Source: Paracoccus hibiscisoli (GTDB lineage Bacteria > Pseudomonadota > Alphaproteobacteria > Rhodobacterales > Rhodobacteraceae). From it: DNA of 64,000 nt. Shown in pieces: positions 37,633 to 47,025 of the stretch. Under the pieces are notes generated by a model. It was not told the DNA's origin, did no database searches, and saw only the letters and a list, made by a program, of their open reading frames with translations. Made by a program: the position numbers and the translations under genes. The stretch spans positions 62,001-126,000 of the forward strand of contig NZ_SUNH01000013.1 in NCBI RefSeq assembly GCF_005048265.1, written 5' to 3'. Numbering within the stretch: the first letter of the stretch is position 1; every line of letters starts with the position of its first letter.

Positions 37633-39501
37633 TCAGCCGCGACGGATCGCGGCCATACCCAGCACGCGCGCCCGCTTGCGCGGATCGCTGTCGAACAGCG
37701 CCGCCAGCTGTTCGGTGATCGCGCCTGCCAGCTGTTCGGCGTCCGTGATCGTGACGGCCCGCTGATAATAGCGGGTCACGTCATGGCCGATGCCGATGGC
37801 CAGCAGCTCCACCGCGCGGCGGCGCTCAACCATGGCAATCACGTCGCGCAGATGGCGTTCCAGGAAATTCGCGGGATTCACCGACAGCGTGCTGTCATCA
37901 ACCGGGGCGCCGTCCGAGATCACCATCAGGATCTTGCGCGCCTCTGCGCGGCGGACAAGGCGCCGGTGCGCCCATTCCAGCGCCTCACCGTCGATGTTCT
38001 CCTTCAGCAGGCCTTCCTTCATCATCAGACCCAGATTGGGGCGCACGCGACGCCAGGGCGCATCGGCGGATTTGTAGACGATGTGGCGCAGATCGTTCAG
38101 GCGGCCGGGCTGGGCGGGACGACCCGCGGCCAGCCAGGCCTCGCGCGCCTGCCCGCCCTTCCAGGCGCGGGTGGTAAAGCCGAGGATCTCGACCTTGACG
38201 TTGCACCGCTCCAGCGTGCGCGCCAGCACGTCGGCGCAGATCGCCGCGATGCTGATCGGGCGGCCCCGCATGGAGCCGGAATTGTCGATCAGCAGCGTGA
38301 CGACCGTGTCGCGGAACTCGGTGTCCTTCTCGATCTTGAAGGACAGCGGCATGGTCGGGTTCGCCACCACGCGCGCCAGGCGTCCCGCGTCCAGCACGCC
38401 CTCCTCCTTGTCGAACTCCCAGCTGCGGTTCTGCTGGGCCTGCAGGCGGCGCTGCAGCTTGTTGGCCAGACGGCTGACGGCGCCGCGCAGGGGGTCCAGC
38501 TGCTTGTCCAGATAGGCGCGCAGACGCTCCAGCTCGGCGGGGTCGGCCAGATCCTCGGCACGGATCTCCTCGTCCCAGGTCTGGGCAAAGACGCGGTAGT
38601 CGGGGCTGGCATCGCTGACCGGGGGCGGCAGGTCGGGCGGGCTGTCCTGATCGGGCATGTCCGCTTCGTCCGCCATCTCCTCGTCCGAGCTGTCGTCCAT
38701 GCTGACCTGGGCCTGACGCTCGTCCTGGGTCTGCTCCTGGCTGCGTTCGGCGCTGGCGTCGCTGTCCTCGCTGTCATCCTCGTCCTGGGACTGGCTGTCG
38801 CCCGATTCCTCGTCCTGCTCGGCATTGTCCTCGGCGTCGTCATCCTCGGGCTGGTCGGGGTCCTCGCCCAACTGGTCGCCATAGCCCAGATCGGTGATGA
38901 TCCGCCGCGACAGCCGCGAGAACGCCGCCTGATCGGCCAGCGCCTCATTCACATCGGCCAGCGAACCCGCCGCCTGGCTTTCGACGAAGGGCCGCCACAG
39001 ATCGGCCACGTGCTGCGCCCCGGCGGGCAGCGCGCGCCCGGTGGCGGCCTGACGCAGGATGTACCCGGCCGCCACCGACAGGGGCGCATCCGCGGGTGCC
39101 TTGATCTGGGCATAGCCCTTTTTCTCGGCCTCGGCGCCGATGCGGGCGTCGATGTTGGACAGCGCGCCCGGCATGTCGCGCGCGCCCAACGCCTCGCAGC
39201 GGGCGGTCTCCATCGCCTCGTACAGCTCGCGGGCCATCGGGCCTGCGGGGGCGTATTTCGCATGCAGGCCCGCATCGTGGTGACGCAGGCGCATCGCCAG
39301 CGCATCCGCCGTGCCGCGCGCCAACAGAACCTCGTCGCGGCCCATGCGGCGGCTGACCTGCGGCAGGCGCATCGTGTCGCCCGCCACACCGGCCGGGTCG
39401 GCGCTGTAGGTCACGTTCAGCTCGCGGTCGCCCGCCAGGGCCCGCGTCGCCTCGGACAGGGCCTTCTTGAACGGATCGGCGGGGTTGTCGGTCTTTTTCA
39501 T
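37633..39501 (-). CDS. cobT: Cobaltochelatase subunit CobT
   Basis: A 622-residue subunit of the ATP-dependent cobaltochelatase that inserts cobalt into hydrogenobyrinic acid diamide in aerobic B12 synthesis. The N-terminal domain is followed by a very acidic stretch (about 220-300, runs of D, E, S) and a C-terminal von Willebrand A domain (about 395-600) with the metal-site motif [13 protein letters not shown]. CobT here is the chelatase subunit, not the phosphoribosyltransferase of the same name in enterics. cobS lies 52 bases upstream; the large subunit cobN is elsewhere. Confidence 0.95.
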   Translation of the reverse strand: MKKTDNPADPFKKALSEATRALAGDRELNVTYSADPAGVAGDTMRLPQVSRRMGRDEVLLARGTADALAMRLRHHDAGLHAKYAPAGPMARELYEAMETARCEALGARDMPGALSNIDARIGAEAEKKGYAQIKAPADAPLSVAAGYILRQAATGRALPAGAQHVADLWRPFVESQAAGSLADVNEALADQAAFSRLSRRIITDLGYGDQLGEDPDQPEDDDAEDNAEQDEESGDSQSQDEDDSEDSDASAERSQEQTQDERQAQVSMDDSSDEEMADEADMPDQDSPPDLPPPVSDASPDYRVFAQTWDEEIRAEDLADPAELERLRAYLDKQLDPLRGAVSRLANKLQRRLQAQQNRSWEFDKEEGVLDAGRLARVVANPTMPLSFKIEKDTEFRDTVVTLLIDNSGSMRGRPISIAAICADVLARTLERCNVKVEILGFTTRAWKGGQAREAWLAAGRPAQPGRLNDLRHIVYKSADAPWRRVRPNLGLMMKEGLLKENIDGEALEWAHRRLVRRAEARKILMVISDGAPVDDSTLSVNPANFLERHLRDVIAMVERRRAVELLAIGIGHDVTRYYQRAVTITDAEQLAGAITEQLAALFDSDPRKRARVLGMAAIRRG

Positions 39502-39553
39502 CGGCGGATGGTCCCCATGGGCAGGATGCGGCGGCGCGCGGGCCGCCGCGCGC

Positions 39554-40525
39554 TCAGCCCGCCTTGGCGGCTGCGCTTTCGGGCAGTTCCTCGTCGAACA
39601 GACGCTGATAGAACTCGGCCACGGTCTGGCGCTCCAGCTCGTCGCACTTGTTCAGGAAGGTCAGGCGGAACGCATAGCCCACATTGTCAAAGATGCGCGC
39701 GTTCTGCGCCCAGGAAATGACCGTGCGCGGCGACATGACCGTGGACAGGTCGCCCTGCATGAAGGCGGTGCGCGTCAGATCGGCCAGCGTCACCATCTGG
39801 CCGATGGTCTTGCGGCCCTTCTCGGTGTTGAACTGCGGCACCTTGGCCAGCACGATCGCGGCCTCGGCATCGTGGCGCAGATAGTTCAGCGTGGCGACCA
39901 GCGACCAGCGGTCCATCTGGCCCTGGTTGATCTGCTGGGTGCCGTGATAAAGCCCCGTCGTGTCTCCCAGACCCACCGTGTTGGCGGTCGCAAACAGGCG
40001 GAAATAGGGATTCGGCGTGATGACCTCGTTCTGGTCCAGCAGGGTCAGCTTGCCATCGGCCTCCAGCACGCGCTGGATGACGAACATCACATCCGCGCGG
40101 CCCGCGTCATATTCGTCGAACACGATCGCGGTCGGGTTGCGCAACGCCCAGGGCAGGATGCCCTCGTGGAACACGGTGACCTGCTTGCCGTCGACCAGCT
40201 TGATCGCGTCCTTGCCGATCAGGTCGATCCGGCTGACATGGCTGTCCAGGTTCACCCGCACGCAGGGCCAGTTCAGGCGCGCCGCGATCTGTTCGATATG
40301 CGTCGATTTCCCCGTGCCGTGATAACCCTGGACCATCACGCGGCGATTATAGGCAAAGCCTGCCAGGATCGCCATCGTGGTGTCGGGGTCGAACTTGTAG
40401 GTGCTGTCGATCTCGGGGACGCGCTCGGTCCGCTCGGCGAACCCCTTGACCTTCATGTCGCTGTCCAGACCGAACACCTCGCGCAGGTCGATCTCTTCGG
40501 TGGGTTTCGCGTTCATGTCCAGCAT
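39554..40525 (-). CDS. cobS: Cobaltochelatase subunit CobS (AAA+ ATPase)
   Basis: A 323-residue AAA+ motor of the cobalt chelatase. Walker A is GYHGTGKST, Walker B is IVFDEYD, and sensor 1 is in LFATANTVG. The N-terminus [19 protein letters not shown] is typical. It works as a hexamer ring with CobT and powers CobN. It is the first gene of cobS-cobT. No cobalamin riboswitch features were seen in the 164 bases before the divergent sigma factor gene. Confidence 0.96.
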   Translation of the reverse strand: MLDMNAKPTEEIDLREVFGLDSDMKVKGFAERTERVPEIDSTYKFDPDTTMAILAGFAYNRRVMVQGYHGTGKSTHIEQIAARLNWPCVRVNLDSHVSRIDLIGKDAIKLVDGKQVTVFHEGILPWALRNPTAIVFDEYDAGRADVMFVIQRVLEADGKLTLLDQNEVITPNPYFRLFATANTVGLGDTTGLYHGTQQINQGQMDRWSLVATLNYLRHDAEAAIVLAKVPQFNTEKGRKTIGQMVTLADLTRTAFMQGDLSTVMSPRTVISWAQNARIFDNVGYAFRLTFLNKCDELERQTVAEFYQRLFDEELPESAAAKAG

Positions 40526-40631
40526 CGGCCCTAGCCCTTTCCATCACATCGGCGCATTGATCGCGCATTCGCGCCACGGGTGCAAGGCGCGCCGCGTGGC
40601 GGGTCCTTGCCTGCCGCACCGGGGGGGCGCG

Positions 40632-40660
40632 TTGACGCGCCGGGGTGCGCTTCATAAGGT
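40632..40660 (+). promoter_or_regulatory. Candidate promoter for the ECF sigma operon
   Basis: TTGACG and TAAGGT are spaced by 17 bases. Transcription from here would start near 40667, downstream of an in-frame ATG at 40645, which supports the TTG at 40690 as the sigma factor start. Confidence 0.4.
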
Positions 40661-40689
40661 GGCGCGACCCTTGGAAGGATATCCCGGTT

Positions 40690-41244
40690 TTGTCAGACGC
40701 ACGCCGATCCGAACTGGAAACGCTGATCTCGCGCACGGCCCTGGGCGACCGGGACGCGTTCGAGGCCCTTTATGACGCCACCTCGGCAAAGCTGCACGCG
40801 GTCTGCCTGTCCGTCCTGCGCGACCGCCCCGAGGCCGAGGAGACCCTGCAGGAGGTCTATATCCGCGTGTGGCAAAGCGCCGCGCGCTATGCCTCGAACG
40901 GGCTGTCGCCGATGACCTGGCTGATCACCATCGCGCGCAACCGCTCCATCGACAAGCTGCGCGCCCGCGGGTCGCGCCCCGTCACCGCCCCCGAGGATGC
41001 CGCCGCCATGGTCGCCTGCAGCGCGCCCAGCCCGGAATCGGCCACCATCATGGCCCAGGAACGCCGGATGCTGGACGAATGCCTGTCCCGCCTGGCCGAG
41101 GCCCAGGCCGGGGCCGTGCGCGCCGTCTATCTGGAGGGCGTGACCTATGCCGACCTGGCCGCCCGCGAGGGGCTGCCCATCAACACGGTGCGCAGCTGGC
41201 TGCGCCGCAGCCTGCTGCGCCTGAAGGATTGCGTGAGCCAATGA
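40690..41244 (+). CDS. ECF-type RNA polymerase sigma factor
   Basis: A 184-residue sigma-70 family protein with only regions 2 and 4. Region 2 contains DAFEALYDATSAKLHAVC and the core-binding EETLQEVYIRVWQ; region 4 contains TYADLAAREGLPINTVRSWLRR. The TTG at 40690 follows GGAAGGA and a candidate promoter; an upstream ATG at 40645 would precede the likely transcript start. It overlaps the anti-sigma gene (ATGA). Pairing with an RskA-like anti-sigma and a fasciclin gene recalls SigK/RskA-type stress circuits. The inducing signal is unknown. Confidence 0.9.
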   Translation: MSDARRSELETLISRTALGDRDAFEALYDATSAKLHAVCLSVLRDRPEAEETLQEVYIRVWQSAARYASNGLSPMTWLITIARNRSIDKLRARGSRPVTAPEDAAAMVACSAPSPESATIMAQERRMLDECLSRLAEAQAGAVRAVYLEGVTYADLAAREGLPINTVRSWLRRSLLRLKDCVSQ

Positions 41245-41948
41245 CCGACGACGCCCCGCTGACCCCGCCGCAGGAAGATCAGGCGCTGGCGGCCGAAATG
41301 GCGCTTGGCCTGCTGGAGGGTGCCGAATTGCAGGCGGCCCAGACCCGCATGGCCTCCGATGACGCCTTCGCCTGCACCGTGCGCGACTGGCAGGAGCGCC
41401 TGGCCGGCATGGCCGAGGGACTGACCCCGGTCATGGCCCCGGCCCGCGCCCGCAACGCCATCCGCGAAAGGCTGGGCCATGCCAGCGCGCCCCTGGCCAA
41501 CGACCCCAATGCCCGCAGGCCCTGGTGGCGCGGCCCGATAGGGGCGCTGGCCGGCCTGATCGCGGTGGGGGCGATGGTCGCCGTCCTGTGGCTGCCCGGA
41601 CAGCAGACCGCCCCCGCACAGCCCGGTTTCCAAGCCCAGCTGACCGCGCAGGACCAGGCCCTGCGCGTGGCCGCCCGCGTCGATGGCCGCCAGATGATCT
41701 TTGCCATGGAAAGCGGCCCCGCCCCCGAAGGCCGCGACTGGGAGATCTGGTGGGTCGAGCCCGACGGGTCGGCGCCGGTGTCCTTGGGCGTGCTGCCGCG
41801 GTCGGGCGACATGCGCATGACCCTGCCCGAGGGGATGGAACCCTCGCCCCAGATCCAGATCGCGCTGTCGGATGAACCTTCGGGCGGATCGCCCACGGGC
41901 CAGGCGACCGGGCCGGTGGTGGCCATCGCGCCCCTCACGTCGTTGTGA
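41241..41948 (+). CDS. Anti-sigma factor, RskA family
   Basis: A 235-residue single-pass membrane protein. The cytoplasmic N-terminal part (1 to about 95) should bind the sigma factor; it has AAEMALGLLEGAELQAAQTR, typical of the zinc-less RskA group. One membrane helix (about 102-120, IGALAGLIAVGAMVAVLWL) is followed by a periplasmic RskA domain ending in a conserved WEIWWVEPDG-type segment. The start overlaps the sigma gene by four bases. A terminator follows 13 bases after the stop. Confidence 0.88.
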   Translation: MTDDAPLTPPQEDQALAAEMALGLLEGAELQAAQTRMASDDAFACTVRDWQERLAGMAEGLTPVMAPARARNAIRERLGHASAPLANDPNARRPWWRGPIGALAGLIAVGAMVAVLWLPGQQTAPAQPGFQAQLTAQDQALRVAARVDGRQMIFAMESGPAPEGRDWEIWWVEPDGSAPVSLGVLPRSGDMRMTLPEGMEPSPQIQIALSDEPSGGSPTGQATGPVVAIAPLTSL

Positions 41949-41961
41949 TCCCGGATTGACC

Positions 41962-41987
41962 GGGCCGGGGCGCAACTAACCCGGCCC
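41962..41987 (+). terminator. Terminator of the sigma/anti-sigma operon
   Basis: GGGCCGGG and CCCGGCCC form a perfect 8-base-pair stem with a 10-base loop, followed by CCCTTTCGTGTTT. It separates the sigma/anti-sigma genes from the fasciclin gene, which must then have its own promoter or rely on read-through. A GGAAC motif at 42000-42004 could be an ECF-type -35. Confidence 0.6.
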
Positions 41988-42050
41988 CCTTTCGTGTTTG
42001 GAACTGTCGGGCGCAGAAATGCCGCCCAGAACCAAAACCGGAGGAAGTCC

Positions 42051-42617
42051 ATGACCACCCGCTTTACCAAAGTCGGCGCTTCGATCATCGCTGCCACCAT
42101 CGCGCTTGGCGCACCCGCATTCGCCCAGAACACCATGGTCGGCGGCGCCGAGATGCTGCCCACCCGCAACATCGTCGAGAATGCCGTGAACTCGGCCGAC
42201 CACACCACGCTGGTCGCCGCCGTTCAGGCCGCGGGCTTGGCCGAGACGCTGTCGGGCCCCGGTCCCTTCACCGTCTTCGCACCCACCAACGCGGCCTTTG
42301 ACGCACTGCCCGACGGCACCGTCGAGGGCCTGCTGGAGCCGGGCAGCCTGGAGACGCTGCAGACCGTGCTGACCTGCCACGTCGTTCCGACCGAGGCGTT
42401 CTCGACCGCCGTCGGCAACATGGTGATGCAGGGCGGCGGTTCGGCCGCGCTGGAGACCGTGGGCGGCTGCACGCTGACCGCCTCGATCCGCGACACCGAC
42501 AACGCGCTGCAGATCACCGATGAGAACGGCAACGTCGCCACCGTGCTGATCCCCGACGTTGACCAGTCGAACGGCGTGATCCACGTGATCGACACCGTGC
42601 TGCTGCCGGCCGCGTAA
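42051..42617 (+). CDS. Secreted fasciclin (FAS1) domain protein
   Basis: A 188-residue exported protein. A signal peptide (1 to about 26) ends APAFA, followed by one FAS1 domain with the H1 box GPFTVFAPTNAAFDALP and the H2 box GVIHVIDTVLLP. FAS1 proteins are surface or periplasmic adhesion-type proteins, often part of ECF sigma regulons. The ATG at 42051 follows GAGGAAG; the frame is open 19 codons further upstream. Direct control by the neighbouring sigma factor is inferred from position only. Confidence 0.92.
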   Translation: MTTRFTKVGASIIAATIALGAPAFAQNTMVGGAEMLPTRNIVENAVNSADHTTLVAAVQAAGLAETLSGPGPFTVFAPTNAAFDALPDGTVEGLLEPGSLETLQTVLTCHVVPTEAFSTAVGNMVMQGGGSAALETVGGCTLTASIRDTDNALQITDENGNVATVLIPDVDQSNGVIHVIDTVLLPAA

Positions 42618-42661
42618 GCCCGCCCATCCCATCCCGCGCGTCCCCCGACGCGCCGGGTGCC

Positions 42662-42692
42662 GCCCGCGCAGTCCCCGCTGCGCGGGCTTTTT
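42662..42692 (+). terminator. Intrinsic terminator after the fasciclin gene
   Basis: A perfect 10-base-pair stem (GCCCGCGCAG and CTGCGCGGGC) with a 6-base loop is followed directly by TTTTT. It is located 45 bases after the stop. Confidence 0.88.
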
Positions 42693-42797
42693 GCGGTCCG
42701 CCGCCGCGCTCGCGTGAACCCCCTTGCGTCGGGCGCGTTGCGCGGTGCTGATGACTGCGACATGCCGTCGCATCACGGCACCTCGAAGGGACATCAC

Positions 42798-43799
42798 ATG
42801 AGCGGGCTGATCGCGCTGCTGGACGATATCGCGGCCATTTCCAAGGTGGCCGCCGCCTCGATCGACGACGTCGCGGGGCAGGCCGCCAAGGCCGGGGCCA
42901 AGGCCGCGGGCGCGGTCATCGACGATGCGGCGGTGACGCCGAAATACGTCCAGGGCTTTGACGCCAGTCGCGAATTGCCCATCGTCTGGAAGATCGCGCG
43001 CGGGTCGCTGTTCAACAAGCTGGTGATCCTGCTGCCCGTGGCCCTGGCGCTGTCGGCGCTGGCACCCTGGGCGATCCCGCCGCTGCTGATGCTGGGCGGC
43101 GCCTATCTGTGCTATGAGGGCGCGCACAAGGTGGCGCATCTGTTCCACCGCACCGACACCCATGACAGCGCCCAGCACATCCACCCCACCGGCGACGGCC
43201 CCGCCCTGGAGGAGGCGCGCGTCGCGGGCGCGATCAAGACCGACTTCATCCTGTCGGCCGAGATCATGACCATCGCCCTGTCCACCATCCCGACCCAGGA
43301 CAGCCTGCTGATGAAGGGCGTCATCCTGGCGCTGGTGGCGGTGGCGATCACGGTCGCCGTCTATGGATTTGTGGCGCTGGTGGTCAAGGCGGATGACGCG
43401 GGCCTGCACCTGGCGCAGCGGCGGGCCGGGCCGGTCGCGGCCCTGGGGCGCGGCATCGTGCGGGTCATGCCGGGGCTGATGACAACGCTGACGGTGGTGG
43501 GCACCGCGGCGATGATCTGGGTCGGCGGCCAGATCATCGTGCACGGCCTGCACGAGCTGGGCTGGCACGCGCCCTATGACATGATCCACCACTGGGCGCA
43601 GGGCGCCGCGGCCGCCGTGCCCGCCGCGCCGGGCGTCGCTGCATGGGTCGTCACCGCCTTTTGCGACGGGGTGATCGGGCTTGTTCTGGGGCTGATGCTG
43701 ATCCCCGTGGCCAGCTTTGTTGGCACCCCCCTGATCGAGGCCGCCAAGGGCGCATTCGCGCAACTGCGGAAAAAACCGAACCCGAACGAAAATCGTTGA
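42798..43799 (+). CDS. DUF808 family membrane protein
   Basis: A 333-residue inner-membrane protein of the DUF808 (YedI-like) family, function unknown. The N-terminus SGLIALLDDIAAISKVAAAS is characteristic, as are YVQGFDASRELPIVWKIA, the loop ALEEARVAGAIKTDFILSAE, and about six membrane segments. The ATG at 42798 has GAAGGG upstream. It stands alone between the fasciclin terminator and the ugp promoter region. Confidence 0.9.
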   Translation: MSGLIALLDDIAAISKVAAASIDDVAGQAAKAGAKAAGAVIDDAAVTPKYVQGFDASRELPIVWKIARGSLFNKLVILLPVALALSALAPWAIPPLLMLGGAYLCYEGAHKVAHLFHRTDTHDSAQHIHPTGDGPALEEARVAGAIKTDFILSAEIMTIALSTIPTQDSLLMKGVILALVAVAITVAVYGFVALVVKADDAGLHLAQRRAGPVAALGRGIVRVMPGLMTTLTVVGTAAMIWVGGQIIVHGLHELGWHAPYDMIHHWAQGAAAAVPAAPGVAAWVVTAFCDGVIGLVLGLMLIPVASFVGTPLIEAAKGAFAQLRKKPNPNENR

Positions 43800-43812
43800 C
43801 CGGTCGTTCAAG

Positions 43813-43852
43813 ACGTCACAAGACTGTCACATGAGCGTTGCGAGCCTGTCGT
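43813..43852 (+). promoter_or_regulatory. Pho-box-like direct repeat array upstream of ugpB
   Basis: Seven-base units recur with an 11-base period: ACGTCAC (43813), CTGTCAC (43824), GCGTTGC (43835) and CTGTCGT (43846). The Pho box consensus is CTGTCAT-N4-CTGTCAT, the same 7+4 spacing. The second unit matches six of seven bases, the fourth five of seven or better, the third poorly. ugp operons are classic PhoB targets, so two adjoining boxes here would fit phosphate-starvation control. A weak -10 (TTAGGC at 43862) lies just downstream. Confidence 0.6.
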
Positions 43853-43906
43853 GAAGCGCCGTTAGGCGGGGACATCTTCGCAACTCCATAAGGGAGGGAC
43901 TACAGC

Positions 43907-45220
43907 ATGATCCGATACAGCACCGCATCCGTGGTGGCACTGGTGGCGTCGCTTGGCGCAGCCCAGGCCGAAACGAACATCGACTGGTGGCACGCCATGG
44001 GCGGAGAGCTTGGCGCCAAACTGGAAGAAATCGCCCAGGGCTTTAACGACAGCCAGGACGAATACCGCGTCACCCCGTCCTACAAGGGCACCTATCCCGA
44101 GACGATGACCGCCGCGATCGCCGCTTTTCGCGCGAATCAGCAGCCCGCCATCGTCCAGGTCTTCGAGGTCGGCACCGGCACGATGATGGCCGCCGACGGC
44201 GCGATCGTGCCCGTCCACCAGCTGATGGCCGATCACGGCCAGGATTTCGACGCCGCCGCCTTCCTGCCGTCGGTCGTGGGCTATTACACCGATGGCGACG
44301 GCAATATGCTGTCCATGCCCTTCAACAGCTCGACCCCGATCCTGTATTACAACAAGACCGTGTTCGAAGCCGCAGGCCTGGACCCGGAAACGCCCCCCAC
44401 CACCTGGGCCGAGCTGGAGCAGTTCAGCAACCAGATCAAGGAATCGGGCGCGGCCTCCTGCGGGTTCACCACCCAGTGGATCAGCTGGATCCAGACCGAG
44501 AACCTGTCGGCCTGGCACAACCAGCCCATCGGCACGCTCGAGAACGGCTTTGGCGGTCTGGACGCGCGCCTGTCCATGAACGGCCCCGTCCAGGTCAAGC
44601 ATTGGGAGAACCTCAAGCGCTGGTCCGACGAGGGCATCTTCAAGTATGGCGGCCCGGTCGGCGCCGACAACGCGGCGCCCATGTTCTATTCGCAGGAATG
44701 CGCGATGATGATGGGCAGCTCGGCCAGCCGCGCGGGTGTCATCGCCAACTCCAGCGCCTATGAGCTGGGTTACGGCATGCTGCCCTATTACGACGATGTC
44801 GAGGGCGCGCCGCAGAACTCGATCATTGGCGGCGCCTCGCTGTGGGTGCTGTCGGGCAAGTCGGATGAGGAATACGCGGCCGCCGCCGCCTTCTTCGACT
44901 ATCTGACCCAACCCGAGGTTCAGGCCGATTGGGCGTCCTTCACCGGCTATCTGCCGATCACCCAGGCCGCCTATGACGCGATGGAGTCGTTCCACGCCGA
45001 GAACCCCGGCGCCGATACCGGCATCCGCCAGATCACCCTGAACGAGCCGACCGAGAACTCCAAGGGTCTGCGCTTCGGCAGCTATGTCCAGATCCGCGGC
45101 GTCATCGACGAAGAGTTCGAGCAGCTGCTGTCCGGTTCCAAGGACGCCCAGGGCGCGCTGGATGCGGTCGTGGCCCGCGGCGACGATCTGCTGGAACAGT
45201 TCCAGGCGCAGAACCAGTAA
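43907..45220 (+). CDS. ugpB: sn-Glycerol-3-phosphate ABC transporter substrate-binding protein
   Basis: A 437-residue periplasmic binding protein of the MalE/UgpB cluster. A signal peptide (1 to about 22) ends AQA. The mature start TNIDWWHAMGGELG is typical of UgpB, as are SYKGTYPETMTAAIAAFRA, SSTPILYYNKTVF and TTQWISWIQTENLSAWHN. It captures glycerol-3-phosphate or glycerophosphodiesters for import as phosphate and carbon source. AAGGGAGGG lies upstream of the ATG. It is the first gene of ugpBAEC, behind a Pho-like array. Confidence 0.93.
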   Translation: MIRYSTASVVALVASLGAAQAETNIDWWHAMGGELGAKLEEIAQGFNDSQDEYRVTPSYKGTYPETMTAAIAAFRANQQPAIVQVFEVGTGTMMAADGAIVPVHQLMADHGQDFDAAAFLPSVVGYYTDGDGNMLSMPFNSSTPILYYNKTVFEAAGLDPETPPTTWAELEQFSNQIKESGAASCGFTTQWISWIQTENLSAWHNQPIGTLENGFGGLDARLSMNGPVQVKHWENLKRWSDEGIFKYGGPVGADNAAPMFYSQECAMMMGSSASRAGVIANSSAYELGYGMLPYYDDVEGAPQNSIIGGASLWVLSGKSDEEYAAAAAFFDYLTQPEVQADWASFTGYLPITQAAYDAMESFHAENPGADTGIRQITLNEPTENSKGLRFGSYVQIRGVIDEEFEQLLSGSKDAQGALDAVVARGDDLLEQFQAQNQ

Positions 45221-45239
45221 GGTCGCGCCCGAACCGAAA

Positions 45240-45264
45240 GGGGGCCGCGACCGTCGCGGCCCCC
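45240..45264 (+). promoter_or_regulatory. Intercistronic mRNA hairpin between ugpB and ugpA
   Basis: A perfect 11-base-pair stem (GGGGGCCGCGA and TCGCGGCCCCC) with a 3-base loop lies 19 bases after the ugpB stop and has no U-run. Such hairpins after binding-protein genes protect the upstream message from 3' exonucleases and raise binding protein over permease levels; that role is inferred. Confidence 0.6.
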
Positions 45265-45297
45265 TGATCCATTCCTGCCCCAAGCATCCGGTATCCG

Positions 45298-46176
45298 ATG
45301 AAGCGCACCATCTTCAGCAACCAGCTTTTGCCCTGGCTGCTTCTGGCCCCCCAGCTGATCATCACCTTCGTGTTCTTCCTGTGGCCCGCGGCCCAGGCCA
45401 TCCGGCAGAGTTTCCTGCGCGAGGATGCGTTCGGCACCCGCACGACCTTTGTCGGCCTCGAGAACTTCGTGCGCCTGTGGAACAGCCCGGAGTATCTGAA
45501 CAGCCTGCAGGTGACGGCGGTCTTCGCCATCTCGGTCACGGTGCTGTCGATGGGGCTGTCGCTGCTGCTGGCGATCGCGGTGGACCGGATGATCCGATCG
45601 ACCCGCGTCTATACCACGCTGCTGGTCTGGCCCTATGCGGTGGCGCCTGCGGTGGCGGGCATCCTGTGGTGGTTCATCTTCAACCCGACCATCGGGATCA
45701 TGCCCTATCTGCTGGGGCAGATCGGCTATGACTGGAACCACATCCAGAGCAAGAGCGACGCCATGACCCTGGTCGTCATCGCCAGCGCCTGGAAACAGAT
45801 CAGCTATAACTTCCTGTTCTTCCTGGCGGGCCTGCAGGCCATCCCTGCGTCCCTGCGCGAGGCTGCGGCCATCGACGGGGCTGGCCCGGTGCGGCGCTTC
45901 TTCGACATCACCTTCCCGCTTTTGTCGCCGACCACGTTCTTCCTGCTGGTCGTCAATATCGTCTATGCCATGTTCGACACCTTCGGCGTCATCGACGCCA
46001 CGACCGAGGGCGGCCCCGCGCAGGCCACCAACATCATGGTCTACAAGGTCTATTTCGACGGCTTCGTGGGCCAGAACCTGGGCAGCTCTGCCGCGCAATC
46101 CGTGGTGCTAATGGCGCTGGTGCTGGTGCTGACGGTGATCCAGTTCCGCTATGTGGAAAAGAAGGTGGCCTACTGA
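45298..46176 (+). CDS. ugpA: Glycerol-3-phosphate ABC transporter permease UgpA
   Basis: A 292-residue permease with six membrane segments. The coupling-helix EAA motif is visible as [24 protein letters not shown]. The N-terminus [21 protein letters not shown] is typical of UgpA. It forms a heterodimer with UgpE in the inner membrane. No good ribosome site precedes the ATG at 45298. The stop shares one base with the ugpE start (TGATG), indicating coupling. Confidence 0.93.
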   Translation: MKRTIFSNQLLPWLLLAPQLIITFVFFLWPAAQAIRQSFLREDAFGTRTTFVGLENFVRLWNSPEYLNSLQVTAVFAISVTVLSMGLSLLLAIAVDRMIRSTRVYTTLLVWPYAVAPAVAGILWWFIFNPTIGIMPYLLGQIGYDWNHIQSKSDAMTLVVIASAWKQISYNFLFFLAGLQAIPASLREAAAIDGAGPVRRFFDITFPLLSPTTFFLLVVNIVYAMFDTFGVIDATTEGGPAQATNIMVYKVYFDGFVGQNLGSSAAQSVVLMALVLVLTVIQFRYVEKKVAY

Positions 46177-47024
46177 TGATCGAGAACCGTCCCTTTCTGA
46201 ACATGGCCGCCCATCTGGTGCTGATCCTGGGGGTCTGCATCGTGGCGCTGCCGGTCTGGGTGGCCTTCGTGGCCTCGACCCACGGGCCGACGGCCTTCAT
46301 GTCGGGCACCATCCCGATGTGGCCCGGCCCCGATCTGGTCAAGAACTACAGCCAGATGCTGGGCGCGGGCGTCTCCACCAGCGGCACCCCCCCGGTGGGC
46401 GTGATGATGTTCAACAGCCTGATCATGGCGCTGTCGATCGCCATCGGGAAAATCGTGATCTCAGTCCTGTCGGCCTTTGCGGTGGTCTATTTCCGCTTTC
46501 CGTTCCGGGGGCTGGCCTTCTGGTGCATCTTCATCACGCTGATGCTGCCGGTCGAGGTGCGCATCGTGCCGACCTTTCAGGTGGTGGCCGATCTGGGCAT
46601 GCTGAACAGCTATGCCGGCCTGTCCATTCCGCTGATCGCGTCGGCCACGGCCACCTTCCTGTTCCGCCAGGTCTTCCTGACCATCCCGGACGAGCTGACC
46701 GAGGCCGCCCGCATCGACGGCGCCGGACCGATGAAGTTCTTTCGCGACATCCTGCTGCCCCTGTCGCGCACCAATATCGCCGCGCTGTTCGTGATCCTGT
46801 TCATCTATGGCTGGAACCAATACCTTTGGCCGCTGCTGATCACGACCAGTTCGGACTATTATACCATCGTTGCGGGGATCAAGCGCATGGCGGATGCCGT
46901 GGACGGTCTGCCGCAATGGCATCTGGTCATGGCGACCGCGATGCTGGCGATGATCCCCCCCGTGATCGTGGTGGTCGCCATGCAGCGCCTGTTCGTCAAG
47001 GGCCTTGTCGAGACGGAGAAATAA
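46176..47024 (+). CDS. ugpE: Glycerol-3-phosphate ABC transporter permease UgpE
   Basis: A 282-residue partner permease with six membrane segments. The EAA motif is [20 protein letters not shown], and the end [20 protein letters not shown] is typical of UgpE. It is translated in coupling with ugpA, and ugpC follows after one base. The channel it forms with UgpA receives substrate from UgpB. Confidence 0.93.
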   Translation: MIENRPFLNMAAHLVLILGVCIVALPVWVAFVASTHGPTAFMSGTIPMWPGPDLVKNYSQMLGAGVSTSGTPPVGVMMFNSLIMALSIAIGKIVISVLSAFAVVYFRFPFRGLAFWCIFITLMLPVEVRIVPTFQVVADLGMLNSYAGLSIPLIASATATFLFRQVFLTIPDELTEAARIDGAGPMKFFRDILLPLSRTNIAALFVILFIYGWNQYLWPLLITTSSDYYTIVAGIKRMADAVDGLPQWHLVMATAMLAMIPPVIVVVAMQRLFVKGLVETEK

Positions 47025-47025
47025 G

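Noticed and set aside
38640..38860. Simple repeat within cobT
   Set aside because: The repetitive DNA encodes the acidic D/E/S linker normal for CobT, not an independent repeat element.
40645..40689. ATG at 40645 as the ECF sigma start
   Set aside because: It would lie upstream of the predicted transcript start from the 40632-40660 promoter, and the added residues are unlike family N-termini; TTG at 40690 has a good ribosome site.
40526..40689. Cobalamin riboswitch before cobS
   Set aside because: No B12-box-like conserved core or suitable folding pattern was seen in this short gap.
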